Counted from the stretch's first letter, positions 17,364-26,383 are shown. The stretch: 64,000 bases of DNA from JANXMY01 sp965246745 (GCA_965246745.1 OZ251980.1:2170001-2234000); one strand, 5' to 3'. Program-made: numbers and translations. Notes: generated from the sequence alone by a model not told the origin.

Positions 17364-17644
17364 TTAGGGAGAAGATGCCGAAAGCGCCCGGCGGCAGATT
17401 TTCAGCGCCTGCACCGAGCGGCGGACTTCTTTGGCGGAAGCGCTGCCGCCAAGCTCCGAAAACAAAGCGTCGCGGAACAGTTCGTCCTAAGTCGTGACAA
17501 CGCTTTCGATCTCCGAGATACCTTTCAGTTCCTCCAACAGCCGGCCTGCAAAGGCGATTTTTTAAGGATCGCGGTTGTTTCGTAGTGCGCCGGATCAAGC
17601 TGCGATGACAGGGTTAGTGCGGGTCCGGTATCGAAAATAAACAT
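17364..17644 (-). pseudogene. decayed Fic/DOC adenylyltransferase N-terminal fragment
   Basis: Reading from an ATG at 17644, the protein begins MFIFDTGPALTL, then LDPAHYETTAILKK. After a one-base shift at the A-run (about 17561) it continues AFAGRLLEELKG, then SEIESVVTT, an in-frame TAG, and DELFRDALFSELGG, ASAKEVRRSVQALK. These blocks are the Fic N-terminal signature (ETxxILKK, LAELKG, SSEIENIVTTxDELF, AKEVxxYxxAL). The piece between ELKG and SEIES is missing. The catalytic HPFxxGNGR part is absent. It is a dead remnant. A Fic C-terminal fragment is at 61232-61570. Confidence 0.65.
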
Positions 17645-17714
17645 AGAAAACCCCAATTTTTATACACATTGTACCGGACGTGTATAGAAATTGGGGTTTT
17701 CTATACACGTCCGG
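17644..17714. repeat. overlapping inverted repeats able to form two exclusive hairpins
   Basis: Segment 17644-17667 is the inverse of 17680-17703 over 24 bases with one mismatch. Segment 17674-17687 (CCGGACGTGTATAG) is the exact inverse of 17701-17714. The middle arm is shared, so only one hairpin can form at a time. It sits between the Fic remnant and the alcohol dehydrogenase stop. Confidence 0.8.
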
Positions 17715-17751
17715 CCCAAAACGGCAAGAAAATGGAGATACCGAAAAAGCA

Positions 17752-18801
17752 TCACCCGCGCAGGGTCGCCATGTCAATGACGAAGCGGTATTTAACATCG
17801 CTTTTCAGCATCCGCTCATACGCTTCGTTGATTTGGGCCATTGGAATGATCTCGATGTCGCTGACGATATTATGTTCGGCGCAGAAGTCCAGCATTTCCT
17901 GCGTTTCGGCGATGCCGCCGATGTTCGACCCCGCGAGCGACCGGCGCTTGCCGGCCAGCGGAAACGCGGACACTTGGGCCGGGTTCTCCGGCAGCCCCAC
18001 CAGCACCATCGCGCCGTCGCGGCGCAGCAGGCTCAAATAGGTGTTTAAATCGTGCGGCGCAGACACCGTATCGAGGATAAAGTGGAACGTCCCCGCCAAA
18101 GCGCCCAGCGCGGCGGGGTCGCGGGTCAGCACGACTTCATCCGCGCCGAGCCGCTTGGCGTCGTCTTCCTTGCCCGGCGAGGTCGTAAACTGCGTGACAT
18201 GAGCGCCGAACGCATGAGCGAATTTCAGCGCCATGTGGCCCAGGCCGCCCAGGCCGACGACGCCCACTTTCTGGCCGGGCTGAATGTTCCAGTGACGCAG
18301 CGGGGAGTACGTCGTAATCCCCGCGCAGAGCAGCGGCGCGGCGGCGGCTAAATCCAGCTTCGGCGAGATCGAAAGCGCGAACGCTTCGGCGACCGTGATG
18401 CGGTCCGAGTACCCGCCGTAGGCCGGCGAGCCGTCGGGATACCGGCTGTTGTAGGTAAACACGGTCTCCCCCCGGTCGCAGTACTGCTCCAGCCCCGCCG
18501 CGCAGCTTTCGCAGGTGCGGCACGACTCCACCATGCAGCCGACCCCGGCCAGGTCCCCAGCCTTGAACTTTGTGACGCCCGCGCCGACGCTTTGGACGCG
18601 CCCGACAATCTCGTGCCCCGGCACCATCGGATAAATCGAGCCGCCCCACTCATCGCGCACCTGGTGAATATCCGAGTGGCAGACCCCGCAAAACAAAATC
18701 TCGATTTGAATGTCGGTCGGTCCGAGCGCTCGCGGCTCGAATTCGAAGGGGGCCACCGGCGCGGTTTTGTGCTGCGCCGCATAGGCTTTGGTCAGTGTCA
18801 T
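17752..18801 (-). CDS. zinc-dependent NAD(P) alcohol dehydrogenase (YahK/CAD type)
   Basis: The 349-residue protein has the zinc-dependent MDR pattern. The catalytic zinc Cys and His are in GVCHSDIH, and the His-Glu pair in VPGHEIVG. The four-cysteine structural zinc loop is CRTCESCAAGLEQYC, preceded by GVGCMVESC. The cofactor glycine motif is GLGGLGHMALKFA. This is the cinnamyl-alcohol-dehydrogenase/YahK subgroup, which reduces a broad range of aldehydes. I start at MTLTKAYAAQ (18801), where the conserved domain begins. Physiological substrate unknown. Confidence 0.9.
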   Translation of the reverse strand: MTLTKAYAAQHKTAPVAPFEFEPRALGPTDIQIEILFCGVCHSDIHQVRDEWGGSIYPMVPGHEIVGRVQSVGAGVTKFKAGDLAGVGCMVESCRTCESCAAGLEQYCDRGETVFTYNSRYPDGSPAYGGYSDRITVAEAFALSISPKLDLAAAAPLLCAGITTYSPLRHWNIQPGQKVGVVGLGGLGHMALKFAHAFGAHVTQFTTSPGKEDDAKRLGADEVVLTRDPAALGALAGTFHFILDTVSAPHDLNTYLSLLRRDGAMVLVGLPENPAQVSAFPLAGKRRSLAGSNIGGIAETQEMLDFCAEHNIVSDIEIIPMAQINEAYERMLKSDVKYRFVIDMATLRG

Positions 18802-19091
18802 GGCATGTGTCTCTTTTCGCGTAGTCTTCGCAAGCCCTAACCCCGGCGCGGCCCTGAAAGTTTCCGGCCCGGCGTCGCCCGCGCCGGCAACTTGATTTTT
18901 TGGCATGGATTTTGCTAAGATGATTATACACCGCGAAATCATGGAACATACAATCCAAGAAATCCTCAAAGAAATCATCGGAAAAACAGCGCCGACTGTG
19001 GAACAAGCTACGGGGGCGCAAGCGGCCGGGCGGCGCAGGCAGCGGGTGCCGGCCGTTTTCAGACAAGAAGAGCGATACGAAAAGAGCCATC
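18802..19091. other. divergent intergenic region, no gene seen
   Basis: This region separates the divergent alcohol dehydrogenase and AAA ATPase genes. It is AT-richer around 18890-18990. A frame beginning at 18905 is open but runs into the ATPase gene in another frame. It has no recognisable domain, so I do not call it. Promoters of both genes must lie here; no confident boxes were found. Confidence 0.5.
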
Positions 19092-20060
19092 ATGGATCGC
19101 AGTCAGCTTTTGACCTACAAAGAACTTCCCCCCGGCGCGTTCAAGCCGAGATTCCTGTTTCAATTTGTGGACCAGCGCGGCACGGTCGTGCCCCGGCCGG
19201 CGGTCCCCCCGCGCTTGTCGTTTTCCGCTGAAGCGTTCGGCGAGCGCCCCGACTCGCCGGGGCTGCTGACGGCGTCTGCCGGCCCGGAGCCGGAAGGGGA
19301 CGGGGCCGCCGGCTCCGAGCTGCTGCTCGGCCGCCTGATTGTTCCGGCGGAAACGCGGGCGCAGGTCGCCGGGTTGATCCGCGCCGTCCGCGCCGCGCCG
19401 CTGGTGTACGACACCTGGGGCCTGCGAAGCATTGCGCCGACCCCGCAGAACGCCTTGACGTTTCAAGGTCCCTCGGGCACCGGCAAAACCCTGGCCGCCC
19501 GCGCGGTCGCGGCGGCGCTCGGCAAGAAAACCGTCATCGCTTCCGTGCCGCAGATGGAAAGCCGGCTGCGGCGCGGCGGCGCGGACACCCTGGAATCCGC
19601 GTTCACCGCCGCCGGGCGCGAAGACGGCATTTTGGTGCTCGACGACGCCGATACGCTGCTGTTCTGCGCTCCGCCGGCGGGCGCGGCGGACCCGGAGCAC
19701 GCCGCCCTGCTGCGGAGCCGCCTGCTGCGCTGCCTGGACAAGTATTCGGCGGTCGTGATCCTCACCGCCACTTTCAGCGGCCCGATCCACCCGGCGCTGG
19801 AAGCGCGGGCGCCCCGCGCCTTGTTTCCGCTGCCCGATGCCGCCGCGCAGGCGGAGATTTGGGAAAGCCATCTGCCGCCCGAATTGCCGCTGGCCGAAGA
19901 CGTGACGCTTGACGCCTTAATTGAAGCGTCGCCGGGCTTCACGGGCCGTGACATCAAGATCGCCGTTCTCCGCGCCGCCACCGCCGCCGCCGTGGAAGGC
20001 AGTCCCAGCGTCACCCTCAGCCATTTCCTGTCTGCCATCCGGCAGCTAGGCGGCGACTAG
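19092..20060 (+). CDS. AAA family ATPase
   Basis: The 322-residue protein has an N-terminal region of about 120 residues without a known domain, then one AAA module. Walker A is GPSGTGKT (about residue 128) and Walker B is GILVLDDAD (about 178). LTATFSGPIHPAL is the sensor-1 region and SPGFTGRDIKIAVLRAA the sensor-2 or C-domain helix typical of FtsH/proteasome-type AAA proteins. With only one module it is probably a hexameric remodeller of an unknown substrate. It ends at a shared terminator and converges on the WD40 gene. Confidence 0.8.
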   Translation: MDRSQLLTYKELPPGAFKPRFLFQFVDQRGTVVPRPAVPPRLSFSAEAFGERPDSPGLLTASAGPEPEGDGAAGSELLLGRLIVPAETRAQVAGLIRAVRAAPLVYDTWGLRSIAPTPQNALTFQGPSGTGKTLAARAVAAALGKKTVIASVPQMESRLRRGGADTLESAFTAAGREDGILVLDDADTLLFCAPPAGAADPEHAALLRSRLLRCLDKYSAVVILTATFSGPIHPALEARAPRALFPLPDAAAQAEIWESHLPPELPLAEDVTLDALIEASPGFTGRDIKIAVLRAATAAAVEGSPSVTLSHFLSAIRQLGGD

Positions 20061-20072
20061 CCTTAAACGCCG

Positions 20073-20105
20073 AAACCGCCCGGCACGAACGGTGCCGGGC
20101 GGTTT
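20073..20105. terminator. bidirectional terminator, AAA ATPase and WD40 genes
   Basis: AAACCGCCCGGCAC (20073-20086) and GTGCCGGGCGGTTT (20092-20105) form a perfect 14-base stem with a 5-base loop, followed by T-rich sequence on both strands. It lies between two convergent stops. Confidence 0.9.
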
Positions 20106-21469
20106 TATTGCCGCGCTGCCTCGTAACACCGCCGCAGCGCCGCCCGGACCCGCGCGGGCCGCGCAAACCGCGCCACACTTCGGGCGTCCCGCGCCCGCCC
20201 CGGCGTCCGTATCTTCTTGACAACCCCCGCCGACGCGATGTACGACAAGTCCGGCAGCGACGCGAACCAATCGGGATGGTTCAAGCTCCAGACCTCGTCT
20301 GACCTATCGTACTGTCCTGGAAACGCTGATTTCAACACGGCCACCAGCTTGCAGCTCTTTGCGTCCAGCAGGCGAACGCCTTCCGGTCTTACCACCGTGT
20401 ATCCGCCTTCGAAGTATCCCCCGGCCACAGCGAGAATACGGCCATTGGGGGAAAATGCGAGGCAGCGCAGAACGTCGCCGGAGCAATGGGTTTTGGCAAG
20501 TGGCTGACCTGTTTTCAAGTTCCAAAGATAGACGTTACCCTGCAATGTCACGACCGCTAAAATTGTCCCGCTTGGAGAAATTGCTTCGTCACGGGGACTG
20601 TCATTTTCTAGATTCTGTACCCACAAGCATTTTTTGTGATTTGTGCTCCAAACCTCAACTCTGCCTTTTGCTGAGGAACGAGTCATATCACTGTTGCCAT
20701 CTATATAAGCCGCAATGTTCCCGGCACGCACCGGGGTTGCGCCTGACCATTTCGCTGGTTTCACCGGAACGGGCGGCTGAACGATTTTCCCGGAAGAAGT
20801 TAATGGAATCGACCCAGACGGGAAAACGGCGTTCTCGGCGGGGTGCATCACCACAGCGCGGTCCACGCGCCGCCAAGTGTGGGTGTTCCAAACTTCTGTC
20901 AGGTGATCAGCATGGTAATCGTAGGTAGTTTTCGTTTTTCGTTCCTGTGTGCCGTCTATGACAAGAAAGCGCCCCTTTTTTTCAAGCTCGGCGCTTCCAG
21001 ACGCATAGAAACTCGCCAGTTGACGGATCAGCCGTCCATTGAGCGACGACACGATAATCGGTGTCGCGCCGTCCGGGTCGCTGAACTGTGCGACGATAAA
21101 ATCTCCTTTCGGCCCAAACTGGATTGGGCCGCCGGAGGCGGCGTCCACATGACGCTGCCAGGCAAGTCGCCCTGTTTCGAGGTTCCAGAGTGTCACTTCG
21201 GCATCAGTGCCGTAGCCGAATGCCAGCCGGCGACCATTGGGAGAAAAGGTCAGGCTGCTGATTTCGCTGGTGTTCAAGTCAGGAAACGCAATAGGCGGCA
21301 GGACTTTGGGCCGCGCGGCAATGCGCGGCGGCGCAGGCCGGGGCGGGGCGGGCAAAACACGGGAAGTCGGCGGCGCGGCATGGCGGGCGCACGACACGCC
21401 GCTGCACAGCAGCAGGCACAGCAGGGGCAAAAGCGCGGCGCGGCGGCAGCGCGGTCGGTGGCTACACAT
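20105..21469 (-). CDS. WD40-repeat lipoprotein
   Basis: The 454-residue protein has a signal peptide with lipobox-like GVSC (about residue 27). It then has repeated WD40-type blocks: SLTFSPNGRRLAFGYGTDAEVTLWNLETG, split here across several strands, EAISPSGTILAVVTLQGNVYLWNLKTG and CLAFSPNGRILAVAGG. Each combines the xFSPxGxxLA strand with xxLWNxxTG. This suggests a beta-propeller for protein contacts on the outside of the membrane. No enzyme motif is seen. Confidence 0.8.
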   Translation of the reverse strand: MCSHRPRCRRAALLPLLCLLLCSGVSCARHAAPPTSRVLPAPPRPAPPRIAARPKVLPPIAFPDLNTSEISSLTFSPNGRRLAFGYGTDAEVTLWNLETGRLAWQRHVDAASGGPIQFGPKGDFIVAQFSDPDGATPIIVSSLNGRLIRQLASFYASGSAELEKKGRFLVIDGTQERKTKTTYDYHADHLTEVWNTHTWRRVDRAVVMHPAENAVFPSGSIPLTSSGKIVQPPVPVKPAKWSGATPVRAGNIAAYIDGNSDMTRSSAKGRVEVWSTNHKKCLWVQNLENDSPRDEAISPSGTILAVVTLQGNVYLWNLKTGQPLAKTHCSGDVLRCLAFSPNGRILAVAGGYFEGGYTVVRPEGVRLLDAKSCKLVAVLKSAFPGQYDRSDEVWSLNHPDWFASLPDLSYIASAGVVKKIRTPGRARDARSVARFARPARVRAALRRCYEAARQ

Positions 21470-21532
21470 GTCAGCAGTATAGCACGAAACGACGCGGTTG
21501 GGTAGAGGCGAGCCGACTCTGCGAAAAACAGA

Positions 21533-21961
21533 TTAGGCCGGCAGCGAGACTTCCTCGCGCACCTGTACATTCAGCGCGTGGATCACTGCGCTGACCCGCG
21601 CCATGCTGGCGGACGCGTACTCCGTCGCTTCGTAGCGCTGGATTTGCTGCTCTTTCAATCCGAGCCGTCCCGCAAGCTCCCACTGGCTGAGGCCCGAGGC
21701 GATCCGCGCTTTAATCAGCGCACGCGGCAGCTCGTCAAACGAGCCGAGCGAAAAGAACCGCTCGCGCCCGTTCAGCAGGGCTTTATAGTCGGCGATCTCC
21801 GCCCACAACCGCTCCCACTGGCTTTCGAGCGCGTCCCGCTCCGCCTGCCGCAAGCGCGGGTGCAGGTCAGCGTTCTCCGCCGCCGGCAGCAGTGCCAGCG
21901 CCGCCCGAAACTTCTCCGCCTGCGCTTTCGTAACCCGGTGCTGCCGCTCGTTTTTGATCAT
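21533..21961 (-). CDS. XRE-type helix-turn-helix protein, antitoxin-like
   Basis: The 142-residue protein starts MIKNERQHRVTKAQAEKF, a typical opening for a family of antitoxin-like XRE regulators. A long helical part follows, then the helix-turn-helix ALIKARIASGLSQWELAGRLGLKEQQIQRYE, in its usual C-terminal place. Such proteins usually repress their own toxin-antitoxin operon. No partner toxin is beside it on the same strand, so it may be an orphan or act with the small genes opposite (22051-22705). Confidence 0.7.
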   Translation of the reverse strand: MIKNERQHRVTKAQAEKFRAALALLPAAENADLHPRLRQAERDALESQWERLWAEIADYKALLNGRERFFSLGSFDELPRALIKARIASGLSQWELAGRLGLKEQQIQRYEATEYASASMARVSAVIHALNVQVREEVSLPA

Positions 21962-22050
21962 GGTCAGCCTCTTCTTGACGCAGGAATTGTACCCGCCTGA
22001 TGGGGTATAATCGGTTTATCACAAAGCCATGGAAGAAGGGACGCAAAACG

Positions 22051-22248
22051 ATGACCGCTGAAACCGTCACACGCGCCGAGTCCTCTCAAAAAGAAGCCTC
22101 AATGTTTCAGGCCGAGCCGCACGATGGAATTGCCATGGAAGCCGACTACCGCGAAGACCGCCCGATTGCGCGGCTTGCGGAGCGTCAGCGCAAGTTCCAG
22201 AAAAGTCTGCAAGGGAATTACGAAGAAACAGAGATGCCCGCGTCCTAA
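22051..22248 (+). CDS. small hypothetical protein, possible antitoxin
   Basis: The 65-residue acidic-to-neutral protein (MTAETVTRAES, then RPIARLAERQRKFQKSLQGNYEE) shows no known domain. It sits 28 bases before a PemK-like-fold gene in the same direction and opposite an XRE regulator. That arrangement is compatible with a toxin-antitoxin module. I prefer the ATG at 22051 because the upstream ATG at 22000 overlaps a TATAAT box at 22006-22011. Confidence 0.5.
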   Translation: MTAETVTRAESSQKEASMFQAEPHDGIAMEADYREDRPIARLAERQRKFQKSLQGNYEETEMPAS

Positions 22249-22276
22249 ACTGCGAGCGCTGCCAGGGAGGGCGAAC

Positions 22277-22705
22277 ATGTACCGAAACGAACTCAGCACG
22301 GAGATCAGCCAGTGTGATATTTTTTGGAGCCTGCCGCTGGTGCCGACGGCAGACGGCACGGAACAAGCCTCGGCTGAGCGTGTTCCGGCGATTTTGCTGA
22401 CCCAAGACTGCGAATTCGATAAGCCCTCGACACTCTCCGTTCTCATCGCGGCAGTTCTGCCGCTGTCGGGCGTCGCCTCCGGCAGTCAGGGCAATGTCCG
22501 CCGAAACCGCGTCGCGAGTGCGTTTTATCTCCCGCCTCATCTCCTCCTTCCCGAATCATATGTGGACCTTCGCGCGATTGGGCGCGTTGCAAAAAGCTTG
22601 GTCGTCGCTGAGGCGAGTCAAGGAACCCGGCTGCTGTCGCTCTCGGAAGACGCGCGGCTGGCCTTGCAGCGCCAAATCGCCGGCTTCTTCGGTTACGACC
22701 GCTGA
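22277..22705 (+). CDS. PemK/MazF-like-fold protein, possible toxin
   Basis: The 142-residue protein begins with CDIFWSLPLVP, followed by VPAILLTQDCEFDK, VLIAAVLPLSG, NVRRNRVASAFYLPP, ESYVDLRAI and a C-terminal helix SLSEDARLALQRQIAGFFGY. The order (GDIF-like strand, then PAI-x-LTQDCE, arginine-rich turn, VDLR) recalls small beta-barrel proteins of the PemK/MazF fold. The match is partial. GGGAGG lies 9 bases before the ATG at 22277. RNase activity is only suggested. Confidence 0.45.
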   Translation: MYRNELSTEISQCDIFWSLPLVPTADGTEQASAERVPAILLTQDCEFDKPSTLSVLIAAVLPLSGVASGSQGNVRRNRVASAFYLPPHLLLPESYVDLRAIGRVAKSLVVAEASQGTRLLSLSEDARLALQRQIAGFFGYDR

Positions 22706-22758
22706 TGCTTTTTGATACGAAGTCATAGCGGAGCTATACAACCCTTCTCGTAATTTGC

Positions 22759-22764
22759 TATAAT
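22759..22764 (+). promoter_or_regulatory. extended -10 promoter of smc (leaderless)
   Basis: TGCTATAAT is a perfect extended -10. It ends 9 bases before the smc ATG at 22774, so transcription would start at or within 3 bases of the start codon. No Shine-Dalgarno is possible. Confidence 0.6.
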
Positions 22765-22773
22765 TGATACTAA

Positions 22774-25700
22774 ATGCGGCTGAAACGATTGCAATTACAG
22801 GGGTTTAAGACGTTTGCGGAGCGGACCGAGATCGAGTTCGCGCCGGGCGTCACGGCGATTGTCGGGCCGAACGGGTCCGGGAAATCCAATCTCGGCGATG
22901 CCGTGCTGTGGGTCTTGGGCGAGCAGAAAGCGTCGGCCCTGCGCGGCGCAAAGGCCGCCGATGTGATCTTCTCCGGCAGCGAGGGACGGCGGGCGGCGGG
23001 CATGGCGGAAGTGTCGCTGACGGTGGACAACTCCGACGGCGGCCTGCCCCTTGAGTTCGGCGAAGTGACCGTGACCCGCCGGGCGTACCGCACCGGCGAA
23101 GGCGAGTATTTTCTCAACAAAACGCCGTGCCGATTGAAAGACATCTACGAATTGTTCTTGGACACCGGGGTCGGGCGCGAGTCGTATTCGCTGGTCAATC
23201 AAGGCCAGATTGACGCCGTGCTGTCGGTGAACGCCGAAGACCGGCGCGGCTTGTTTGAGGAAGCGGCGGGAATCAAAAAGTACCGGGTCAAAAAGCGCGA
23301 AGCCCTCCGAAAGCTCGAAGCGACCGAAACAAACTTACTGCGGGTGCGGGACATTCAAAGCGAAATCTCAGGCCGGGTCGAGCCGCTCCGGGCGCAGGCC
23401 GCGCGGGCGGAAACCCATCAGCGTCTCAAAGACCGCCTCAAGGTCATCGAAAGCGGCCTGCTGATCCGGGACCTGCGCGGCGTGGAAAGTCAGCTTCGGG
23501 CCGCCCGGCAGGCCCGCGAAGAACAAGCGGCGGCGGCGCGGGAGCTTGGGTCGCGCCTCGCCGACGCCGAAGCGCTGGCGGCGGAAATCGCGGCGCGGCA
23601 CGCCGACGCCGAAGCGGCTTTGGAAAGCAGCCGGGGGGCGCACGGCGCGGCGACCCAGGCCGCCGAGCGGGCTGACGGGGCGCGGGCGCTGGCCGGGCAG
23701 CGGGCCGACGGCTTGACCCAGGCCCAGCGGCTTTTGGCGGCTGAGCGGGAAGAATTGACCGAGCGCCGGGCGCGTGTAAAAGGGCAGATCGGGGATTTAG
23801 AAGCCGAGCTTGACGCCGTTCGCGGAGCCGAAACACGCCTGCGGCGGGACGTTCAAACGCAGCAGGCGGCGGTGTCGGCCTTGTCGGAGCAGATCGCGGC
23901 GCTGACCCGGCAGGCCGAGCGGCGGCGCACGGAAAGTCTGACCCTGGCCCGACGGCAGGCGTCGCGCGAGGCCGATGCCGCGCGGGCCGGGGCGCGGGTC
24001 GCCGAGCTTGAGTCGGCCCTGCCGGGAGCGGCGGCGGAAACGGCCCGCCTGGCGGCAGCCGCCGCCGACGCCGAGCAGGAGCATGTCGCGGCGCGAGCCG
24101 CACTGGAAGCCGCCCAGTCGGCGCTGTCGGCGGCGGAGGGAGCCGTGACCGAAGCGCTTGGCCGGCGCGACGCCGCGCGGGCGGCGGCGCAGACCGCGTC
24201 GGCAGGGGCCGCCGCCGCTCAGTCGGCGGCGGTGGCGCTGGAAACCCGCCTGCGGACGCTTCAGGAACTCGAAGACGCCCAGGAAGGCTATTTTCAGGGC
24301 GTCCGGGCAGTCTTCGACGCCAAAAAGCGCGGGGTTTTGACAGGCGAGTTTACTGTGGTCGCTGACTCGTTCCAGACTCCGTCAGGCTATGAAACGGCCC
24401 TCGAAACCGCGCTGGCCGCGAGTTTGCAGGACATCATTACCGACACCGAAGACGCCGCCAAAGCCGCGATTGCGTTTCTCCACGACCGCCGGGCGGGCCG
24501 GGCGACATTTCTGCCGCTGAACCGGATGCGTCCGGGCCGGGACACGCTCGATCTCGGGCACGCGCGGGGCATAGGCGGCGTTTTAGGCGCGGCTTTGGAC
24601 ATTGTCTCGTTTGACCCGAAGTTCCGGCCCGCGCTCGAAGTGCTGCTCGGGCGCGTGTTCGTCTGCGAGACGCTTGACGACGCCCTGCGGGCGTCCAACG
24701 CCGCCAAAGGCTGGAACCGGATTGTCACCCGCACCGGCGAGATTGTCCTGCCGACCGGGGCGCTCTCCGGCGGGCGGCAGGCGGGGCGCACGGCGAACAT
24801 TTTAGGCCGCAAGACCGAGATCGCGGCGGGCTTGGCCGAGATGAAAGACAAAGCCGCCGCGCGGGAGTCGGCCCGGCGGGCGCTGGCGGACGCCGACGCC
24901 GCGCGGGAATCCGCCGAGCGCGGGCTGTCCGACGCCCAGGCGCAGCGGCAGTCGGCGGCGGCGGCCAAAACCGACAGCGAGCGCCGGGCCGAGCGGGCCG
25001 GTCAAGACGTCCGGCGGGCCGCCGACGCCCACGCGCAAAGCGTGAAGCGCGGCGACTCGGCGGAGGCGACTTTGGCGCAGGCGCGGGAGCACGCCGTCCG
25101 CACCGAGGCTGCGCTGGAGTCGGGCGGGGCCGAGACCGCCGGGGCCGACGAAACATCGGCCGCCGAAGCCGAAGCGCTGACGCTGCTGACCTTGAAGCGC
25201 GACACGCTTGGGGCCGACCTGACTTCGGCCCGGATTGCGCTGGCGACGGAAAGCGAGAAAACGGGGAGTCTCGACCGGGCGCTGCGAAGCGCACGCGGCG
25301 AAGAAGCAAGCCTTGCGGCGTCGGCGGAGCGCAAAGCCGGGCAGATCGCAGCGGGAGCCGAAGAGCTGGCCGCGCTTGTCGCGCAGGCCGACGCCCGCGA
25401 GCGCGATGTTGCCGACGCCCATGCCGCCCGCGCGGCGGCGCAAGCTGCGCTGGGCGAGCAGACGCAGGCCCGGCAGGCGCTTTTATCGGAGTCTTATGCC
25501 GCCAGTGCCCAAATGCGCCGGCTCGGCGAAGCGCGGGCCGCTGCTCTGGAAGCCGCCCACACGCACGAAGTCGCCGAAACGCGGGTAGCAGCGCAGCGGG
25601 ACACGCTGGCCGGGCGCTTGTGGGACGACTACGAGATTACGCCGGAAGACGCCCTCGCCCTGCCTGCCGACCCGGACGTTTCCGATGGCACCCCAACCGA

Positions 25701-26343
25701 AGTCGCCCGCCTGCGCCGCGAGCTGCGTGCGCTCGGCGATGTGAACCCCGCCGCGATTGCCGAGTACGACGAAGTCCGCGCCCGGCACGAGTTTTTGCTG
25801 ACCCAGGCGGCGGATTTGGAGGAAGCCCGCGCCAAAATCTTAGCCGCCATCGGCGAAATAGACCAGGGCACGCGCGGCGTTTTTATGGAAACGTTTGGGG
25901 CTGTCGGCGCGGCGTTTGAAACCATCTTCACGCGGCTGTTCGGCGGCGGCAAAACCGAGCTTGTCCTGACGACCCCCAATGACATTCTGGAAACCGGCGT
26001 GGATATTTTGGTCCAGCCGCCCGGCAAAAAGCGCCAGAACTTGGCCCTGCTGTCCGGCGGCGAGCGGGCGCTGACCGCCGCCGCCCTTTTGTTCGCGTTT
26101 CTTACCGTCAAGCCCAGCCCGTTCTGCGTTCTCGACGAAGTGGACGCCCCGCTCGACGGCGCAAATGTCGAGCGCTTCGCCGATCTGCTGCGCGAGTTCG
26201 GCGAAAAAACCCAGATGATCGTCATCACCCACAACCCCACGACAATGGAAGCCGCCCCTGTCTGGTACGGCGTCACCATGTCCTCCCCCGGCATCTCCCG
26301 CGTCCTCGGCATGCAGGTTCCGGGGGCTGCCTCTGTGGTATAA
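22774..26343 (+). CDS. smc: chromosome segregation protein SMC
   Basis: The 1189-residue protein is full length. Walker A is GPNGSGKSN (about residue 32) in the N-terminal head, followed by SLVNQGQIDAVLS and the ERRGLFEEAAG-type block (here DRRGLFEEAAGIKKYR). Long alanine/arginine-rich coiled coils flank a hinge at about 490-680 (ALEDAQEGYF-type start, FLPLNRM, GRVFVCETLDDAL, LPTGALSGGR). The C-terminal head has the signature LLSGGERALTAAALLFAF and Walker B FCVLDEVDAPLD. SMC dimers organise and segregate the chromosome with ScpAB. The coding end (VTMSSPGISRVLGMQVP, then GAASVV) is repeated about 1.1 kb downstream. The gene appears leaderless. Confidence 0.97.
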   Translation: MRLKRLQLQGFKTFAERTEIEFAPGVTAIVGPNGSGKSNLGDAVLWVLGEQKASALRGAKAADVIFSGSEGRRAAGMAEVSLTVDNSDGGLPLEFGEVTVTRRAYRTGEGEYFLNKTPCRLKDIYELFLDTGVGRESYSLVNQGQIDAVLSVNAEDRRGLFEEAAGIKKYRVKKREALRKLEATETNLLRVRDIQSEISGRVEPLRAQAARAETHQRLKDRLKVIESGLLIRDLRGVESQLRAARQAREEQAAAARELGSRLADAEALAAEIAARHADAEAALESSRGAHGAATQAAERADGARALAGQRADGLTQAQRLLAAEREELTERRARVKGQIGDLEAELDAVRGAETRLRRDVQTQQAAVSALSEQIAALTRQAERRRTESLTLARRQASREADAARAGARVAELESALPGAAAETARLAAAAADAEQEHVAARAALEAAQSALSAAEGAVTEALGRRDAARAAAQTASAGAAAAQSAAVALETRLRTLQELEDAQEGYFQGVRAVFDAKKRGVLTGEFTVVADSFQTPSGYETALETALAASLQDIITDTEDAAKAAIAFLHDRRAGRATFLPLNRMRPGRDTLDLGHARGIGGVLGAALDIVSFDPKFRPALEVLLGRVFVCETLDDALRASNAAKGWNRIVTRTGEIVLPTGALSGGRQAGRTANILGRKTEIAAGLAEMKDKAAARESARRALADADAARESAERGLSDAQAQRQSAAAAKTDSERRAERAGQDVRRAADAHAQSVKRGDSAEATLAQAREHAVRTEAALESGGAETAGADETSAAEAEALTLLTLKRDTLGADLTSARIALATESEKTGSLDRALRSARGEEASLAASAERKAGQIAAGAEELAALVAQADARERDVADAHAARAAAQAALGEQTQARQALLSESYAASAQMRRLGEARAAALEAAHTHEVAETRVAAQRDTLAGRLWDDYEITPEDALALPADPDVSDGTPTEVARLRRELRALGDVNPAAIAEYDEVRARHEFLLTQAADLEEARAKILAAIGEIDQGTRGVFMETFGAVGAAFETIFTRLFGGGKTELVLTTPNDILETGVDILVQPPGKKRQNLALLSGGERALTAAALLFAFLTVKPSPFCVLDEVDAPLDGANVERFADLLREFGEKTQMIVITHNPTTMEAAPVWYGVTMSSPGISRVLGMQVPGAASVV

Positions 26344-26344
26344 T
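26339..26344 (+). promoter_or_regulatory. extended -10 of the HEPN cassette
   Basis: TGGTATAAT overlaps the smc stop codon (TAA within the TATAAT). It stands 39 bases before the GTG of the HEPN gene. The smc end and the cassette promoter thus share bases. Confidence 0.5.
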
Positions 26345-26383
26345 TGCTTTTTGCCGGCGCTGACGCATAGGAGGGTCAATTTC

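Noticed and set aside
18905..19231. Open frame in the gap before the AAA ATPase
   Set aside because: It overlaps the ATPase start in a different frame, lacks a ribosome site and loses protein-like composition after about 60 codons.
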